36,236 nucleotides of DNA from Planctomycetaceae bacterium (GTDB taxonomy: Bacteria > Planctomycetota > Planctomycetia > Planctomycetales > Planctomycetaceae), in NCBI GenBank assembly GCA_020426505.1, contig JAGQPX010000139.1, forward strand, positions 1 through 36,236, given 5' to 3'. Positions 1-10,500 of this stretch are shown piece by piece; within the stretch, counting starts at the first letter, position 1, and every line of letters begins with the position of its first letter. A program made the translations under genes and the position numbers. A model generated the notes under the pieces. It did no database searches, had not been told where the DNA came from, and was given only the letters and a program-made list of their open reading frames with translations.

Positions 1-563
1 AGAGCACACGGGGACTTTCGGCAACATTGACTTTGCGATGTGCTGACACGGTCGGACGATCGATTCAGGTGCTCTGCAGGAAATTCCGCGTCACAGCTTC
101 GTCAGCGAGGTTATTGAGGCATCACAGAGCGGTAGAGGACTCTAGCTCTGTTGCGCGTAGTGCCACGGGCACTTGGGTGAAGTGGCATCTGGGCGTCAGA
201 ACGCCGACGTTTCATGCACAGCCCACCGCTGTGGAGGCTACACTTATCTGTCCCCGCTGTAGAGATGAACTCACCACGGATCACCTCTGGCTTCGCAGTC
301 TTGATGTTGTGGATGGCCGTGTTCACCAGTTCGTCGAATTGCCTGGGGTCTGAGAAGACGATTCGACGATTTCGTTTGTGCCGGATAATTGGATTGACCT
401 ACCGCTTGTCTTTCGGTCGTTATCATCGGCAACCCGTTTGATTCAAGTCGGAATTCTCCCTCGAACCTGGCATGAGCAGCCACTGGCGACTGATAAGCTT
501 TTGAGAGAGACTGGCAAGTGGTGCGCAGTCAACAAGAAGACCACCAAGGATACGGATCGACCG
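1..563. other. Left-edge region without a convincing gene
   Basis: No open frame here has a convincing start, ribosome binding site or family motif. The most protein-like reading is on the minus strand, open from about 396 down to 111, with a stretch reading FDELVNTAIHNIKTAKPEV, but it soon turns into low-quality sequence and has no clear start. It could be a small gene, a decayed remnant or chance. The last part must hold the promoter and leader of uppP; I see no strong -35/-10 pair. Confidence 0.4.
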
Positions 564-1340
564 ATGACCTACTGGCAAGCGATTGTGCTTGGCATCGTGC
601 AGGGAGTGGCCGAGTTCCTGCCAATCAGTTCATCTGGTCACCTGGTGCTGGTTGAGGCACTATTGAATCTTCATTCGGAGAACATGGCGTTTGAGATTGC
701 CGTGCACGTCGGCACCCTGCTGTCGATTGTTGTCGTGTTTCGTCGAGATTTGATCGGGCTTCTGCATCTGCCTCGCGTCATGGTGGCAATTGTGGTTGCC
801 ACATTGCCCGTCGTGTTCGTCGGACTGTTTCTCAAGGATCATTTGGAACGGGCATTTGCCTCGCCGTTGGCTGCCGGCATCGCCTTGTGCTGCACCGCAA
901 TAGTGCTTTGGGTCACACAGTGGTTCGATCAAGGATCGGATGACTTGCATGATGTCACTCTGCGTCAAGCCTTCACGGTCGGCTTGTTTCAAGCGGTCGC
1001 GCCAATTCCCGGGATCTCACGATCGGGGGTGACAATAGTCGGAGGACTGTTGAGTGGACTGAATCGGGAGGCAGCCGCCAGGTTTTCTTTCTTGATCGCC
1101 ATTCCAGCGATCCTTGGTGCGGCTGTACTGGAGGGCGCATCAATGATCAAGTCAAGTCATCCGATCGACGAACCGTGGGCGGTCCACCTCGTCGGAGCTA
1201 CCGTCGCCTTCATGGTTGGTGTGTTGGCGTTGCACGGACTACTCAAAGTCGTGGCCGCACGTAAGTTGCACGCGTTCTCCTGGTACTGCCTCGCTGTTGG
1301 GATTCTCACGGTCGCTATCACCACGCTCAACAACCGGTAA
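564..1340 (+). CDS. uppP: Undecaprenyl-diphosphatase (UppP/BacA family)
   Basis: Integral membrane enzyme that dephosphorylates undecaprenyl pyrophosphate on the outer face of the cytoplasmic membrane, recycling the lipid carrier for peptidoglycan and other surface polymers; overexpression gives bacitracin resistance in other bacteria. The 258-aa product has the usual family length. The first motif, QGVAEFLPISSSGH (residues 13-26), gives the (E/Q)xxxE pattern as Q13 and E17. The second, PGISRSG (149-155), holds the expected catalytic arginine R153. Most of the rest is hydrophobic helices, e.g. residues 73-91, 103-119 and 216-232. I start at ATG 564 because the family begins almost directly with the first motif; an upstream in-frame extension to 378 has no membrane or family character. 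An AAGGA lies about 13 bases before this ATG. It stands alone on the plus strand, and its stop is 3 bp from the stop of the convergent giant gene. Confidence 0.95.
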   Translation: MTYWQAIVLGIVQGVAEFLPISSSGHLVLVEALLNLHSENMAFEIAVHVGTLLSIVVVFRRDLIGLLHLPRVMVAIVVATLPVVFVGLFLKDHLERAFASPLAAGIALCCTAIVLWVTQWFDQGSDDLHDVTLRQAFTVGLFQAVAPIPGISRSGVTIVGGLLSGLNREAAARFSFLIAIPAILGAAVLEGASMIKSSHPIDEPWAVHLVGATVAFMVGVLALHGLLKVVAARKLHAFSWYCLAVGILTVAITTLNNR

Positions 1341-1343
1341 TCC

Positions 1344-4300
1344 CTAATCGGGAGTCGGCGTGGAGTAATAGGGACCTGTTGAAGTCTGGTGCGACTTCCA
1401 GATTTGCAAGGCCCATACCATGCTCAACAAGAACATCGCGTAAAATCCCAGCGTGCTTGGGCCAGCAGTCCAGATCATTGCGGCCAAAAGGGTCGGTCCT
1501 GCGAAGGAAGATCGATTGATGTTCTCCAGTAACCGTTGAAGATGGATATGGGAACGGGTTTTCCATCCAGTGAAGAACAGGGCAATCGAAATCAGAATGA
1601 CCAATAAGATTCGTCTCAATTGGCGATTCAAGATCCAAATTGTTATTAGTGTTGGCGCCTCTTGAGTGGCTGGATCGTTCTGTTTGACAACATGAACCGT
1701 GTCGGCTCTGCTCAAGTGTTCGCCAAAACCGGCAGCATGCAATGCCTGAGAGATGACACGATGATCGGCTCGCGGGTCGTCCTGTAATTGTCCGATCACC
1801 GCGTCAGAGTCCAGTGGAGCGACATTGCCGGTGATTTCGTATCGAGAAAGGTCGGAGCCGAAGAACGCCATGGTTTGCTCAAGGACGGGAACGTCTTGGG
1901 TAGTCGGCATTTGGAGTTTGTGTTGCAACCCCACGCCATCTCTGGGGAGATTCCACCAAATTGTCAGCCAGACTGGTTGCTCCCGCTCAATCTCCGTAGA
2001 GTTAAGTGGAACTACGGCAATTGTTGCATCTTCCGTTCTCGTGGTTTGAATGGTGCCGAATGCCCAGTCAGTTTGGTTAATAACCGTTTTTGGTGCGAGC
2101 GAAATCGTCAGTTCATCCAGCAGTCGGACTGAAACCTGAAGCGACGTGACACCTGAGAAGTACATCGCGTCATTGTCCCAGATCGCCGTTTCAATCTTTC
2201 GAACGATTCCACCCACACTGGCAGAGGAATTCGGCGCGAGCGTCCAGTTGTCGGCGTCTGGCTCATAAATTCGAAACGTACTTTCGTCTGCCAGTTCAGG
2301 AAGTCCGATTGCCTCGCGATCAACCTCTGAGATTTCCTGAATTCGACGTCCATGATCGAATGTGAAAGGCAAGTCAGGTCCGAGAACGAGCCAGTCTTTT
2401 CGAATATCACCATTCGAAAGTGCTACGAGCGGGACTTGCTGAGCCTCGGTCTCGGATGCATTGACGGTGGCGGTGAGCTTCAGGCGCCTTGATGCCAAAG
2501 CAGGAGTTGCTGTTGGGATTGTCAGGATGAGGTGACCATTTTGGTTGATGCGTTGCTGATCGGTATGAAACGACATTTCCAAACGGTTGCTTTCAGAGAT
2601 TACTTCGGGCAAATCAACAACGAGTTGGGGTGGCAGAGGGACATCATTTGCCAACAGGATTTGAGTTGTAATTCGCCAAAGCTGATCTCCAACTGCGTCG
2701 ACGGCGATGATTCGGTCGTATCCCATTGAAGTGACCGCTTCTTGGACTCGAATGCTGCTTGGAGAAGTATCGGCCAGTCGATCGAATGACCAACGTCGAC
2801 CCGCAGTCGATTCCCCTTCAGTGTTCGTTGGTGTGTCACCATCCGGAATCGGATGGTCGTTACTGTCGAATGCCTCGATCATCCAATCCTGCTCGCTTGA
2901 AATCGTGAGGAGATGCTCACTGATGGACGAGCCGGAAATGGAAATCCTGGGTATCGCAAATCGTTGCTGCAACTCGAATGGGAAGTGCCCAGAAATTACA
3001 ATCTGTTGCGTCCCGATGACGACCTCGTCCAGCAAGATCGTAATCCGGTCTTCGGCGTTTCGATTCCATCGCGCGAGGCGATTTGTCCCGTTTTGCGTGA
3101 CCGCGACAGCGGTGACCTGCAGGCGAGGGTCAATGCTGATTTCATGAATCGCCATCGCTGTGGAAATGCTATTCAGATTGATGTCGACCAGCCACTTTAA
3201 TCTGGTGTTTTCGACGGTGATCTGTTCAGCGATCGTCGCATCGGAATTGGGAATAACCTCTGACGCCGCAACGTCCAATGGGACGGGGGACTTCAGCGAA
3301 AACGCCAAATCTGGATCGAACGATTCTACACTTCCCCACTCCTGCTTGAACTGTTCAAGAGACATACGAGATACCTGATCGTGTTGGTCTGGCGCAGGAA
3401 CGTAATCGATTCGAAATCCTGGTGCGGCAGTCAAAGCCAATGCGTGATCAGTGAAGTAGTCGGATTGGTGACTTGGCACGAGGCGAATCGCGGGAAGCGT
3501 CATTGAAGCGCCTTCACGTGCTACGAGGACGTCATAGTCTATGTGGATGCTGACCGCGCCGTCTGGTAAGGATTCCTGGAACGTAACACCAAGAGCGACT
3601 GGTTCGCCGGGTCGACTTCTCTCTTCCCACCGCGCGAGATGTGTCGCCTGAACATCGTTGACGTGTGAACCGGGAGGCAACTGAATCTCAAGAAATCTGT
3701 CGGGCGAAGACATCTTTGGCCGCGAGACGAAAACCAAGCGGCTTTCGACTCGAAGTCGTTGTGGATGGACAATTACCGAAGAGACTGCGGAATCCGGAAC
3801 GAAACTCCCGGTACGTGAATCACCGTCGGGCCAATTGATTTGAAGTCGCTGAACGGGTCCCAGTTCGATAACCAACCGTTGAGAATCACGGTCGATAGTC
3901 GTTGAGCCAAACCGATCCACAGATGGTTCCTGGAAACTTGCGGTCTTAAGTGTCAAGTGGGCGATGGAGGAAAGCACTCGGGGCACAGGGATGTTGACAG
4001 GCGGTAATGCGGCAGTCTCCAGCGTTCGTAGATGACACTGCAATTCGACCCGGAGGACTGAAGGCCTGTCACTCCCAGCGCTCGCTCGTGTCTCCGGGGG
4101 TGTGTCAATATCGTCATTCAGTGGGAGTGGAGCTGGAGAGAGAGCCGAGATGTCGACGGATACTCCGAGATTGGATCGTAGCGGGATGATCGTTGCGGCC
4201 TGTCCGTTGACGCGGCAGGCGTTCTCACCGTCGATCGCAATGTCATCAAGCGGAAGACGAATCTGGCTCGTCGCAAGGTCAAGTAATACTACATCGAAGA

Positions 4301-7300
4301 CCGCCTGCATTCGAGGGAAAGGGCGCTGATCAAAAGTGATTCCGTACTTTGCCTCACGTATCAGATACCGTGGCGAATTGTGTTGAGACTCCCCATACCT
4401 GTCCCATCTTTTAAGTAACTCAGAAGTGACATAAACGACTGGTGTATCATCTAAAGTGGGCTGTCCTGACTTGATAGGGATCAGTACATCAACGTTGAAA
4501 CTCCGTTCATCTGGGGGCCGATCGTCGTTTGTGATCGGGGAGAGGGTAGGGGGGACCGAGAGTTGCTGGAATGCCTCGACTCGCGACACAAGATGCAATT
4601 CAAGGACAAGCAGCGATAATGTAGCTCCAAAAAGCGCAGGCCAGCGCCCGGTCGATCCACTTCTTGAGCTGATCGCCGTCTGTGGACGTTGCCAAAGCTC
4701 CTGAGGGAGGAGCATTCCCGTGATCAATCCCAATAGCAAACCGCCACATGGAATGGCATAGGAATCCGAAACGACCGCAGCCATAATGGCGGCAGCGAGG
4801 GTAAGAAACGAAACGATCCAGAGATTCCTTGTTGAATAGGTGAGGCGAAGAAGTCCAATTGTTGCGCAGGATGCAACGAAGAGCATCCATCCAAGACGCT
4901 TCGAAACATCGTCTTTCCAAATAGAGAGATGGAGAGTCGGTTCCGAGAAGGAGACGCTCCGCGTGTACCGTTGACCAGGGTCCGAATACTCACCCTCGTC
5001 GATAATGGAGTCCGTCGCATTCGATGAGACAACGAGGGCCTCACGTGGTTCCGGTTCGATGACGGGGTTGTTGGAGGAGTGGACATCGCTTCTGCCGAAG
5101 GGGCCAATCAGACGTTGTGTCCAGTTCACATGTGGTCGTCCGGTAGAGGTGCCGCTTGTTTCAGGGCTGAGCCGATACGAAGGAGGCAAGTGCAGTTGCC
5201 ATTGGATTGATGATGCGATGATCTCAGATTGAGGAAGGGGGACATCTGTTTCCCCAGTGAGAAGTGATTGAATGAAGGGAGTTCGGTATTCGAGTTGGAT
5301 GTCATAGCGATCGATGTCATCGGGAAGGTGAACTTGAGCCGATTGGTCGTTCAAAACGGTTGCTTTGCTCATTCGGCCTCCTCTCACTGCAATGAAAGTA
5401 GCCGGTTCCAAAAGAGTAAAATGGAGCGTACGTCCAGCAACCGCAGGCGTCAGGACATAATTCACAACATGGACACACGATTCCTCTGAGGCGTTGGGGG
5501 CGTACGACTCTACGGTGAGTTGCGCTAGGAGTGGCACAGGAGATGAGGGATCTCCTGAATGCTGGGGTGCTTCATGAAGTTTAGACGGGGAGAGCGAGGG
5601 AGTTTTCTCGATAGAAGAATTCCTGTCAGAGGACGATATGTCAGTGGTGAGAATCGAGGGCGACAGGAGTAAATGGTCTGTCAATGATGGTTTCTCGGAA
5701 TAGTAGGTGACCGGAGCGACAAGCACGCCATCATCTCCCGTCAATTGCGTTAACCACGTTGTGCCCTCGAGGTCATTACTCCATGTTGCGGTGGCTTCGG
5801 CAAACGTCCGTTCCTGATACGTCGAGTCAGGTGGTAGTTCGATGCCCTGCCCTAGTGCGGTTTGAACGGCAATTGCAACCGAACGCGGTTGCGAATCAGA
5901 TGGTCTCGCCACGGGTAATTCAAGAGAGTTCGAAGAAGGGTCTGATATTCGACGTGCCCAAATCTCAACAATGATTGCCTGTTCGGGGATGAGGGCATCT
6001 CTAAACTCGAGTTGAAGCTGAGATGTGCCGTCGTCGCAAACAGTAGTTTTCCATTGTGCAATGGCGTTTGGTCTGCGCCAGGGAACCGATGTGACTCGAG
6101 TCACTTGCCAGCCATTTCGAATCAGGCATGGGAGTTGATACAATGAGCCTGCACGAGTCGACAGCTTCAGCAATGTTCGCGACGTCGTCTGTGACGATTC
6201 ACAGGAGAGAGCAGTAAGCACGTCGCAGACGATGTCAGATTGCGGGGTGTCGATGGTAATCGAAACACTCGACGTGTCGGACCAATCTTCTAACTCAAGT
6301 GAGTCAGTTTGGTTACGATTCATTGTTGACGAAATCAGGCGACAATTCGTTAGTGAGAAATTCGACAATACCAGCGGACGCGGGACACTGATCGAAAGAC
6401 GGGATTCCCAGAGGTGAGCCTGTCGAAGAGAAATTCGAGGAAGGTTCCATTTCTTCTCCGCCGTCAATGGCATCACTCCTTGGAGCGTGACGATGGTATG
6501 CGGAACGAGAGTGATCGAACTGAGAGGGACAACAACTCTGACACGATCTTCGTCCCTCTCGGTTCGGAACGGGAGGTCCAGTTCGCTCCCCAGAGTGATC
6601 GTCGAGACTTGCATTTCTCGGGGAACGGAAAACGACAATTCCCTGATCGGTCCACGCAAATGATTCACGGTAAAACTGGTGCGGAATCTCAAGCCGTCGG
6701 GCAAGGTGCGGAACTGTGATGTTCGCTGAACGATCAGGTCCGAAGTCGACGGCTCTGGGGATTCGTCGGAGATGACGAGGTGGAGTGTGATCTCGCGACC
6801 CAAATCGACTCGCCATCGCCGCCATTCAGGATCGGGATCGGGAATGGAGACTGCGACGAGCCCAGTATTCACTTCGAGGTGCTTTTCTGCCGGGAGTCTC
6901 AGCTCAAAACGACTGAGAACTGCCGGCAGAAGCTCGGCATGAAACTCATAGTCACCGAGGCCTTCGTGTCCTCGCAACGACCAATGACCGACGAGTTGCT
7001 CGTCCGCCGATTCGACACGTAGCAACGCATGTCCGTCGGGGTCTGTCCCCCAAATGGCCGGCCTATCGACCCAAGAGAGGCCTGTGAGCGACAATGTCGG
7101 TTGTCCGAGAGAAAGATAGTCAGCTTGAATTCCTCGTAAACCGGTTTCCGCAACGAATTCTCCCTTGAGAGAAGACGTCTCGGACCATGTTGCCGAGTAC
7201 GTCACATGTTGAAGCATCGCCCGAGGTGGGTTCGCGTTGTCAACACCAAGATCGTCTGATAGTTGTCGAAAGGCATCGACAGGAAGTGCCTTCCATTCAC

Positions 7301-7502
7301 CTTGGGGCCATGCGTCTGGGTTGTCGGCAGGGACATATGCGCGACGAATCTGCTGCGAAGTCTCGTCATCCGCTCCGGCATTCCATGGCGAAAAGAGCAC
7401 CAACAACACAACCAGAAAATGAAAAGAACCGGTCAGTTCTCGGCCAATGGGCATGATTCGGTGATCGTACCTGCACGATTCTGGGTGACGCACGAGCTTC
7501 AT
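1344..7502 (-). CDS. Giant secreted, membrane-anchored protein of unknown function (2052 aa)
   Basis: I do not recognise a named family. The N-terminus has a hydrophobic signal segment (about residues 27-43; an alternative start is M17). About 820 mostly beta-strand-like residues follow, with many alternating hydrophobic/polar segments and Ser/Thr-rich spacers. Then come four hydrophobic segments (about 870-887, 894-912, 915-933, 954-972), a second mostly extracytoplasmic region of about 990 residues, and three hydrophobic segments at the C-terminus (about 1964-1980, 2000-2014, 2018-2035). The N-terminal half resembles the product of the gene just upstream in order and motif: an LxLRLP/ELRLP strand early, a W-x-L-x-LPPS motif (768-775) before the membrane cluster, then a helix triplet. 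Its ATG overlaps the upstream stop as ATGA, so translation is probably coupled. No catalytic motif, Cys cluster or sorting signal was seen. Inferred location: cell envelope. Base composition looks less GC-rich by eye than in the purL region. Confidence 0.85.
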   Translation of the reverse strand: MKLVRHPESCRYDHRIMPIGRELTGSFHFLVVLLVLFSPWNAGADDETSQQIRRAYVPADNPDAWPQGEWKALPVDAFRQLSDDLGVDNANPPRAMLQHVTYSATWSETSSLKGEFVAETGLRGIQADYLSLGQPTLSLTGLSWVDRPAIWGTDPDGHALLRVESADEQLVGHWSLRGHEGLGDYEFHAELLPAVLSRFELRLPAEKHLEVNTGLVAVSIPDPDPEWRRWRVDLGREITLHLVISDESPEPSTSDLIVQRTSQFRTLPDGLRFRTSFTVNHLRGPIRELSFSVPREMQVSTITLGSELDLPFRTERDEDRVRVVVPLSSITLVPHTIVTLQGVMPLTAEKKWNLPRISLRQAHLWESRLSISVPRPLVLSNFSLTNCRLISSTMNRNQTDSLELEDWSDTSSVSITIDTPQSDIVCDVLTALSCESSQTTSRTLLKLSTRAGSLYQLPCLIRNGWQVTRVTSVPWRRPNAIAQWKTTVCDDGTSQLQLEFRDALIPEQAIIVEIWARRISDPSSNSLELPVARPSDSQPRSVAIAVQTALGQGIELPPDSTYQERTFAEATATWSNDLEGTTWLTQLTGDDGVLVAPVTYYSEKPSLTDHLLLSPSILTTDISSSDRNSSIEKTPSLSPSKLHEAPQHSGDPSSPVPLLAQLTVESYAPNASEESCVHVVNYVLTPAVAGRTLHFTLLEPATFIAVRGGRMSKATVLNDQSAQVHLPDDIDRYDIQLEYRTPFIQSLLTGETDVPLPQSEIIASSIQWQLHLPPSYRLSPETSGTSTGRPHVNWTQRLIGPFGRSDVHSSNNPVIEPEPREALVVSSNATDSIIDEGEYSDPGQRYTRSVSFSEPTLHLSIWKDDVSKRLGWMLFVASCATIGLLRLTYSTRNLWIVSFLTLAAAIMAAVVSDSYAIPCGGLLLGLITGMLLPQELWQRPQTAISSRSGSTGRWPALFGATLSLLVLELHLVSRVEAFQQLSVPPTLSPITNDDRPPDERSFNVDVLIPIKSGQPTLDDTPVVYVTSELLKRWDRYGESQHNSPRYLIREAKYGITFDQRPFPRMQAVFDVVLLDLATSQIRLPLDDIAIDGENACRVNGQAATIIPLRSNLGVSVDISALSPAPLPLNDDIDTPPETRASAGSDRPSVLRVELQCHLRTLETAALPPVNIPVPRVLSSIAHLTLKTASFQEPSVDRFGSTTIDRDSQRLVIELGPVQRLQINWPDGDSRTGSFVPDSAVSSVIVHPQRLRVESRLVFVSRPKMSSPDRFLEIQLPPGSHVNDVQATHLARWEERSRPGEPVALGVTFQESLPDGAVSIHIDYDVLVAREGASMTLPAIRLVPSHQSDYFTDHALALTAAPGFRIDYVPAPDQHDQVSRMSLEQFKQEWGSVESFDPDLAFSLKSPVPLDVAASEVIPNSDATIAEQITVENTRLKWLVDINLNSISTAMAIHEISIDPRLQVTAVAVTQNGTNRLARWNRNAEDRITILLDEVVIGTQQIVISGHFPFELQQRFAIPRISISGSSISEHLLTISSEQDWMIEAFDSNDHPIPDGDTPTNTEGESTAGRRWSFDRLADTSPSSIRVQEAVTSMGYDRIIAVDAVGDQLWRITTQILLANDVPLPPQLVVDLPEVISESNRLEMSFHTDQQRINQNGHLILTIPTATPALASRRLKLTATVNASETEAQQVPLVALSNGDIRKDWLVLGPDLPFTFDHGRRIQEISEVDREAIGLPELADESTFRIYEPDADNWTLAPNSSASVGGIVRKIETAIWDNDAMYFSGVTSLQVSVRLLDELTISLAPKTVINQTDWAFGTIQTTRTEDATIAVVPLNSTEIEREQPVWLTIWWNLPRDGVGLQHKLQMPTTQDVPVLEQTMAFFGSDLSRYEITGNVAPLDSDAVIGQLQDDPRADHRVISQALHAAGFGEHLSRADTVHVVKQNDPATQEAPTLITIWILNRQLRRILLVILISIALFFTGWKTRSHIHLQRLLENINRSSFAGPTLLAAMIWTAGPSTLGFYAMFLLSMVWALQIWKSHQTSTGPYYSTPTPD

Positions 7503-10500
7503 CGGACCAATCCAGAGTCAGACATCGCGGGACGCTGCACATGGGTTGACGTGACTTCAAGTTGACCAAAGTCTGACAACGAACTATCACGTGCAGGAAC
7601 GACGTCACGATAGGTCGTGTCGCGGGATGATCCTCGGTATGCCACACGCCGACCATTCGTCAGATACTCGAAGAGGGCTGCGCAAAATGGGAGCAACAAC
7701 CCAAAGGCCGCAGGCTGTAGGAGGAGGAGCATCGGCTGCAAGTACCAAAGCGACGAAGTCAACACGAGGGTTCCGATCGTCAGCCATAGAAGCGGATGGC
7801 GGGCAGCTGGTACCTTCAAGAAAAGGAAACTGGCAAGGAACGTAAACCCAGCCCCCAGGAATACAATGACGGACATACTCATTGTCCGGAATGAGACTTC
7901 GGACGTGGGGCCGAATCTCTTGAAGGGATAGATGTTGCCGGATTCTGGTTCCGAGATTTGATTCGAAGCCTTCTTATCCCAAAGCGATGCACAAAGCTCT
8001 TCGTAGCTTAACTTGGGCTTGCGTTTCCAAATGATACCCTCTCGCTCCCACTGGAACTGGGGAGTCATGACCATTGGGGTGACAAAAAGGTGTTGAGAAG
8101 GAGGTAACCTCAATTCCCACCACATTTGTTCCACCCAAACTCCGCTGGGGAATTGGGGGAACTGAATCGTTTGAATCTCAGAACCGTCAGCTGCCTCCCC
8201 CGGACATTGATAGCTGATACTGACAATGTGCTTGTCGAATCGTTTTTGATGGGAGAATCGGTTCGACGGAAGTTTCAGGCGAAACTCTTGACGATCATTG
8301 ACCCTGACGATTTCATCTGACTCTAAAGGAACCTCGTTCCATCGACATTCGAAGGAGGGGATGACAGCCGTCGAGGGGAGTTTCACAACCAACTCATCGA
8401 TCGCCTCTCTGATCTCATAAGTGGCTCGATTCCTGTGGTTGCCAGTGTCATCAACCACCGTTTGTATGAACGCAGTACTGATCCTCAGTCGTTGAGGACT
8501 TCGCGAGAGGGATCGGTCCAAGTGGAGTCTGACCTCCGACACGACTCCATTTGTGATCCATTGCCAGCCATCTGCAATGATCGAAAGTGGCGTCCAGACT
8601 TCGTCCTCTACCTTCACCGAGAGCGTGCTTTGTTCAGGTAACGCGACCTTGGTGGTGGCGAACGGAGCATCCAGGCTGGCGATGACGGGAACGTCAACTG
8701 TTTCCGTGGTGCCAATTGAATTCTGCGGAGGTGCATAGTCGGAAACAACGATGTCAAATCTCCCCATGCGCGCACTCGGAAGAGCGACAGTGACCTCATT
8801 TCCGGACCAGTTGGTCTTGGTTAGCTCTTGTCCATCCATCAGAAACTTCAGCGACGCGTGTGCGAAGTCGGGTGTGAGATGGTCATACAGCACCGTTGGG
8901 ATTCTGAGTTTGATTTCTGACAGGCGACCAAATTGGACATCGTACGAGAGTCGCTGGGAAACCCGAGGGCGTTCGTCGAGATCACGGACTTCGATTTCGG
9001 AAGACGTCGTGACAGTTTTCGAGCGAACCGTGAGATCCATCTCAAGTTGCGGGGAAGTATCGGCTTGCTCGACTGAAAAGCGAAATGGTGTTTGCGGCTG
9101 GGTGTGAGTCCATTCCGGGCCTTGGATATCCAGCGATTCGAGTGCAGAATCTGTCTGTCGAGTGAGCACCGTATGTTGACCCGCACTCGAATTGATTTCG
9201 ACATCATCATCTGTCGACACAATGACCCAGCCCGGTAAAGCGCGGGTGTCTGAGAGCATAGGCAACGACAATCTGAACGTCTCTTTCTCGGAATCCTTCT
9301 CAAAATACCTGACAGCAAACAAGCCAACACTAATTTGGTTGTCGTCAACGAGGTTGTCAGCGACATTCGGGAGCGGCATTTCCCATCCGGTGACTGTTCG
9401 TGATTTTGAAGTATCAGTTTCGTTGCGGATTGTTGTGCGAGTTTTCCTGGGCTGCCCACTCGTCAATGACGATGGGAGAACTTCCCACATTTCGTCACTC
9501 ATGTCGGTCCAAATGATCGGCAGACTGCTGACGATCCCACCATCGATACTCAGTTTGTAGATTGCCTCTAGTTCCACACGATCCTGTGACACCTTGACGA
9601 AAAAGTATGGCGATACCGAAACGATTGGAACTGTTGGTTCAACATTAAGACGAAGTTTGAATTGACCACTAGTGAATGAGTAGGCAAGTGATGAGAGAAT
9701 TGGTGAATGCGGAAGATCCTGGACGTCAATCCGTTCCACGCCAACACTGCCCTCGCCAATCTCGCTAACACGGAAACTGCCGGGGCGTTCAATTTCGATG
9801 GTCCCAGTCTGTCGTCTTGCTTCAGCCACTTCGAACCCGTCGATTGTAATCTCTCTACCGTCTAGGGGCATTGGAGCGCGAAGTCGCCAATCCAAAATAA
9901 TGGACGCCTCGGCAGGATTTCCGAGGGGGATCGTGACCCAGCCCTGCTGCCCATTCGGGACAGGTTGCTCAACCGCACCGGGTTGAACCCACCGGGCATT
10001 CCCGTTGCTGTCGATGACGCGAACTCCCTCCGAAGTCAATTCGAAATCACTGGAAGGCAAACGGACTTGAAGCTTCTCGGACTTGCTGGTTTGAATCCAT
10101 TGTCGCGCGAACAGTTCGAGGTTGTCGTCCAGAAATTCGAGACGGATCTCGGTCGGTTGCTGCATCAAGGGATTCGCTTGCTGCTCAATAATGTTCCAAC
10201 GCAGTTCCAGACGTTCGCCCGGCAACTCAGCGGTGATCAGCGTGTGGTCTCCCTCAATCTGGGTGCCTTGCAATCGCACGGTGCCTTCCTGACGAATCGT
10301 CACCGAATTTGACGGTAATCTTAAACTCAGTTCGCCAATGAAGTACCTCATTTGGGGCAATTCGAGCTGCAGTAAATCGCCGGTGGTCGTCTTTCTGAGA
10401 GGGACGCGAAGTGTCAGCTCCAGTTGGTGATCGCCTTCCCCACGCAAGAGCCAGGTCAGTCCACGGTTACGATCAACTGCCACTGGTGCAGAATTGTCTC

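Noticed and set aside
378..563. N-terminal extension of uppP
   Set aside because: The 62 extra residues are hydrophilic, unlike the family, which starts at the first membrane motif right after ATG 564.
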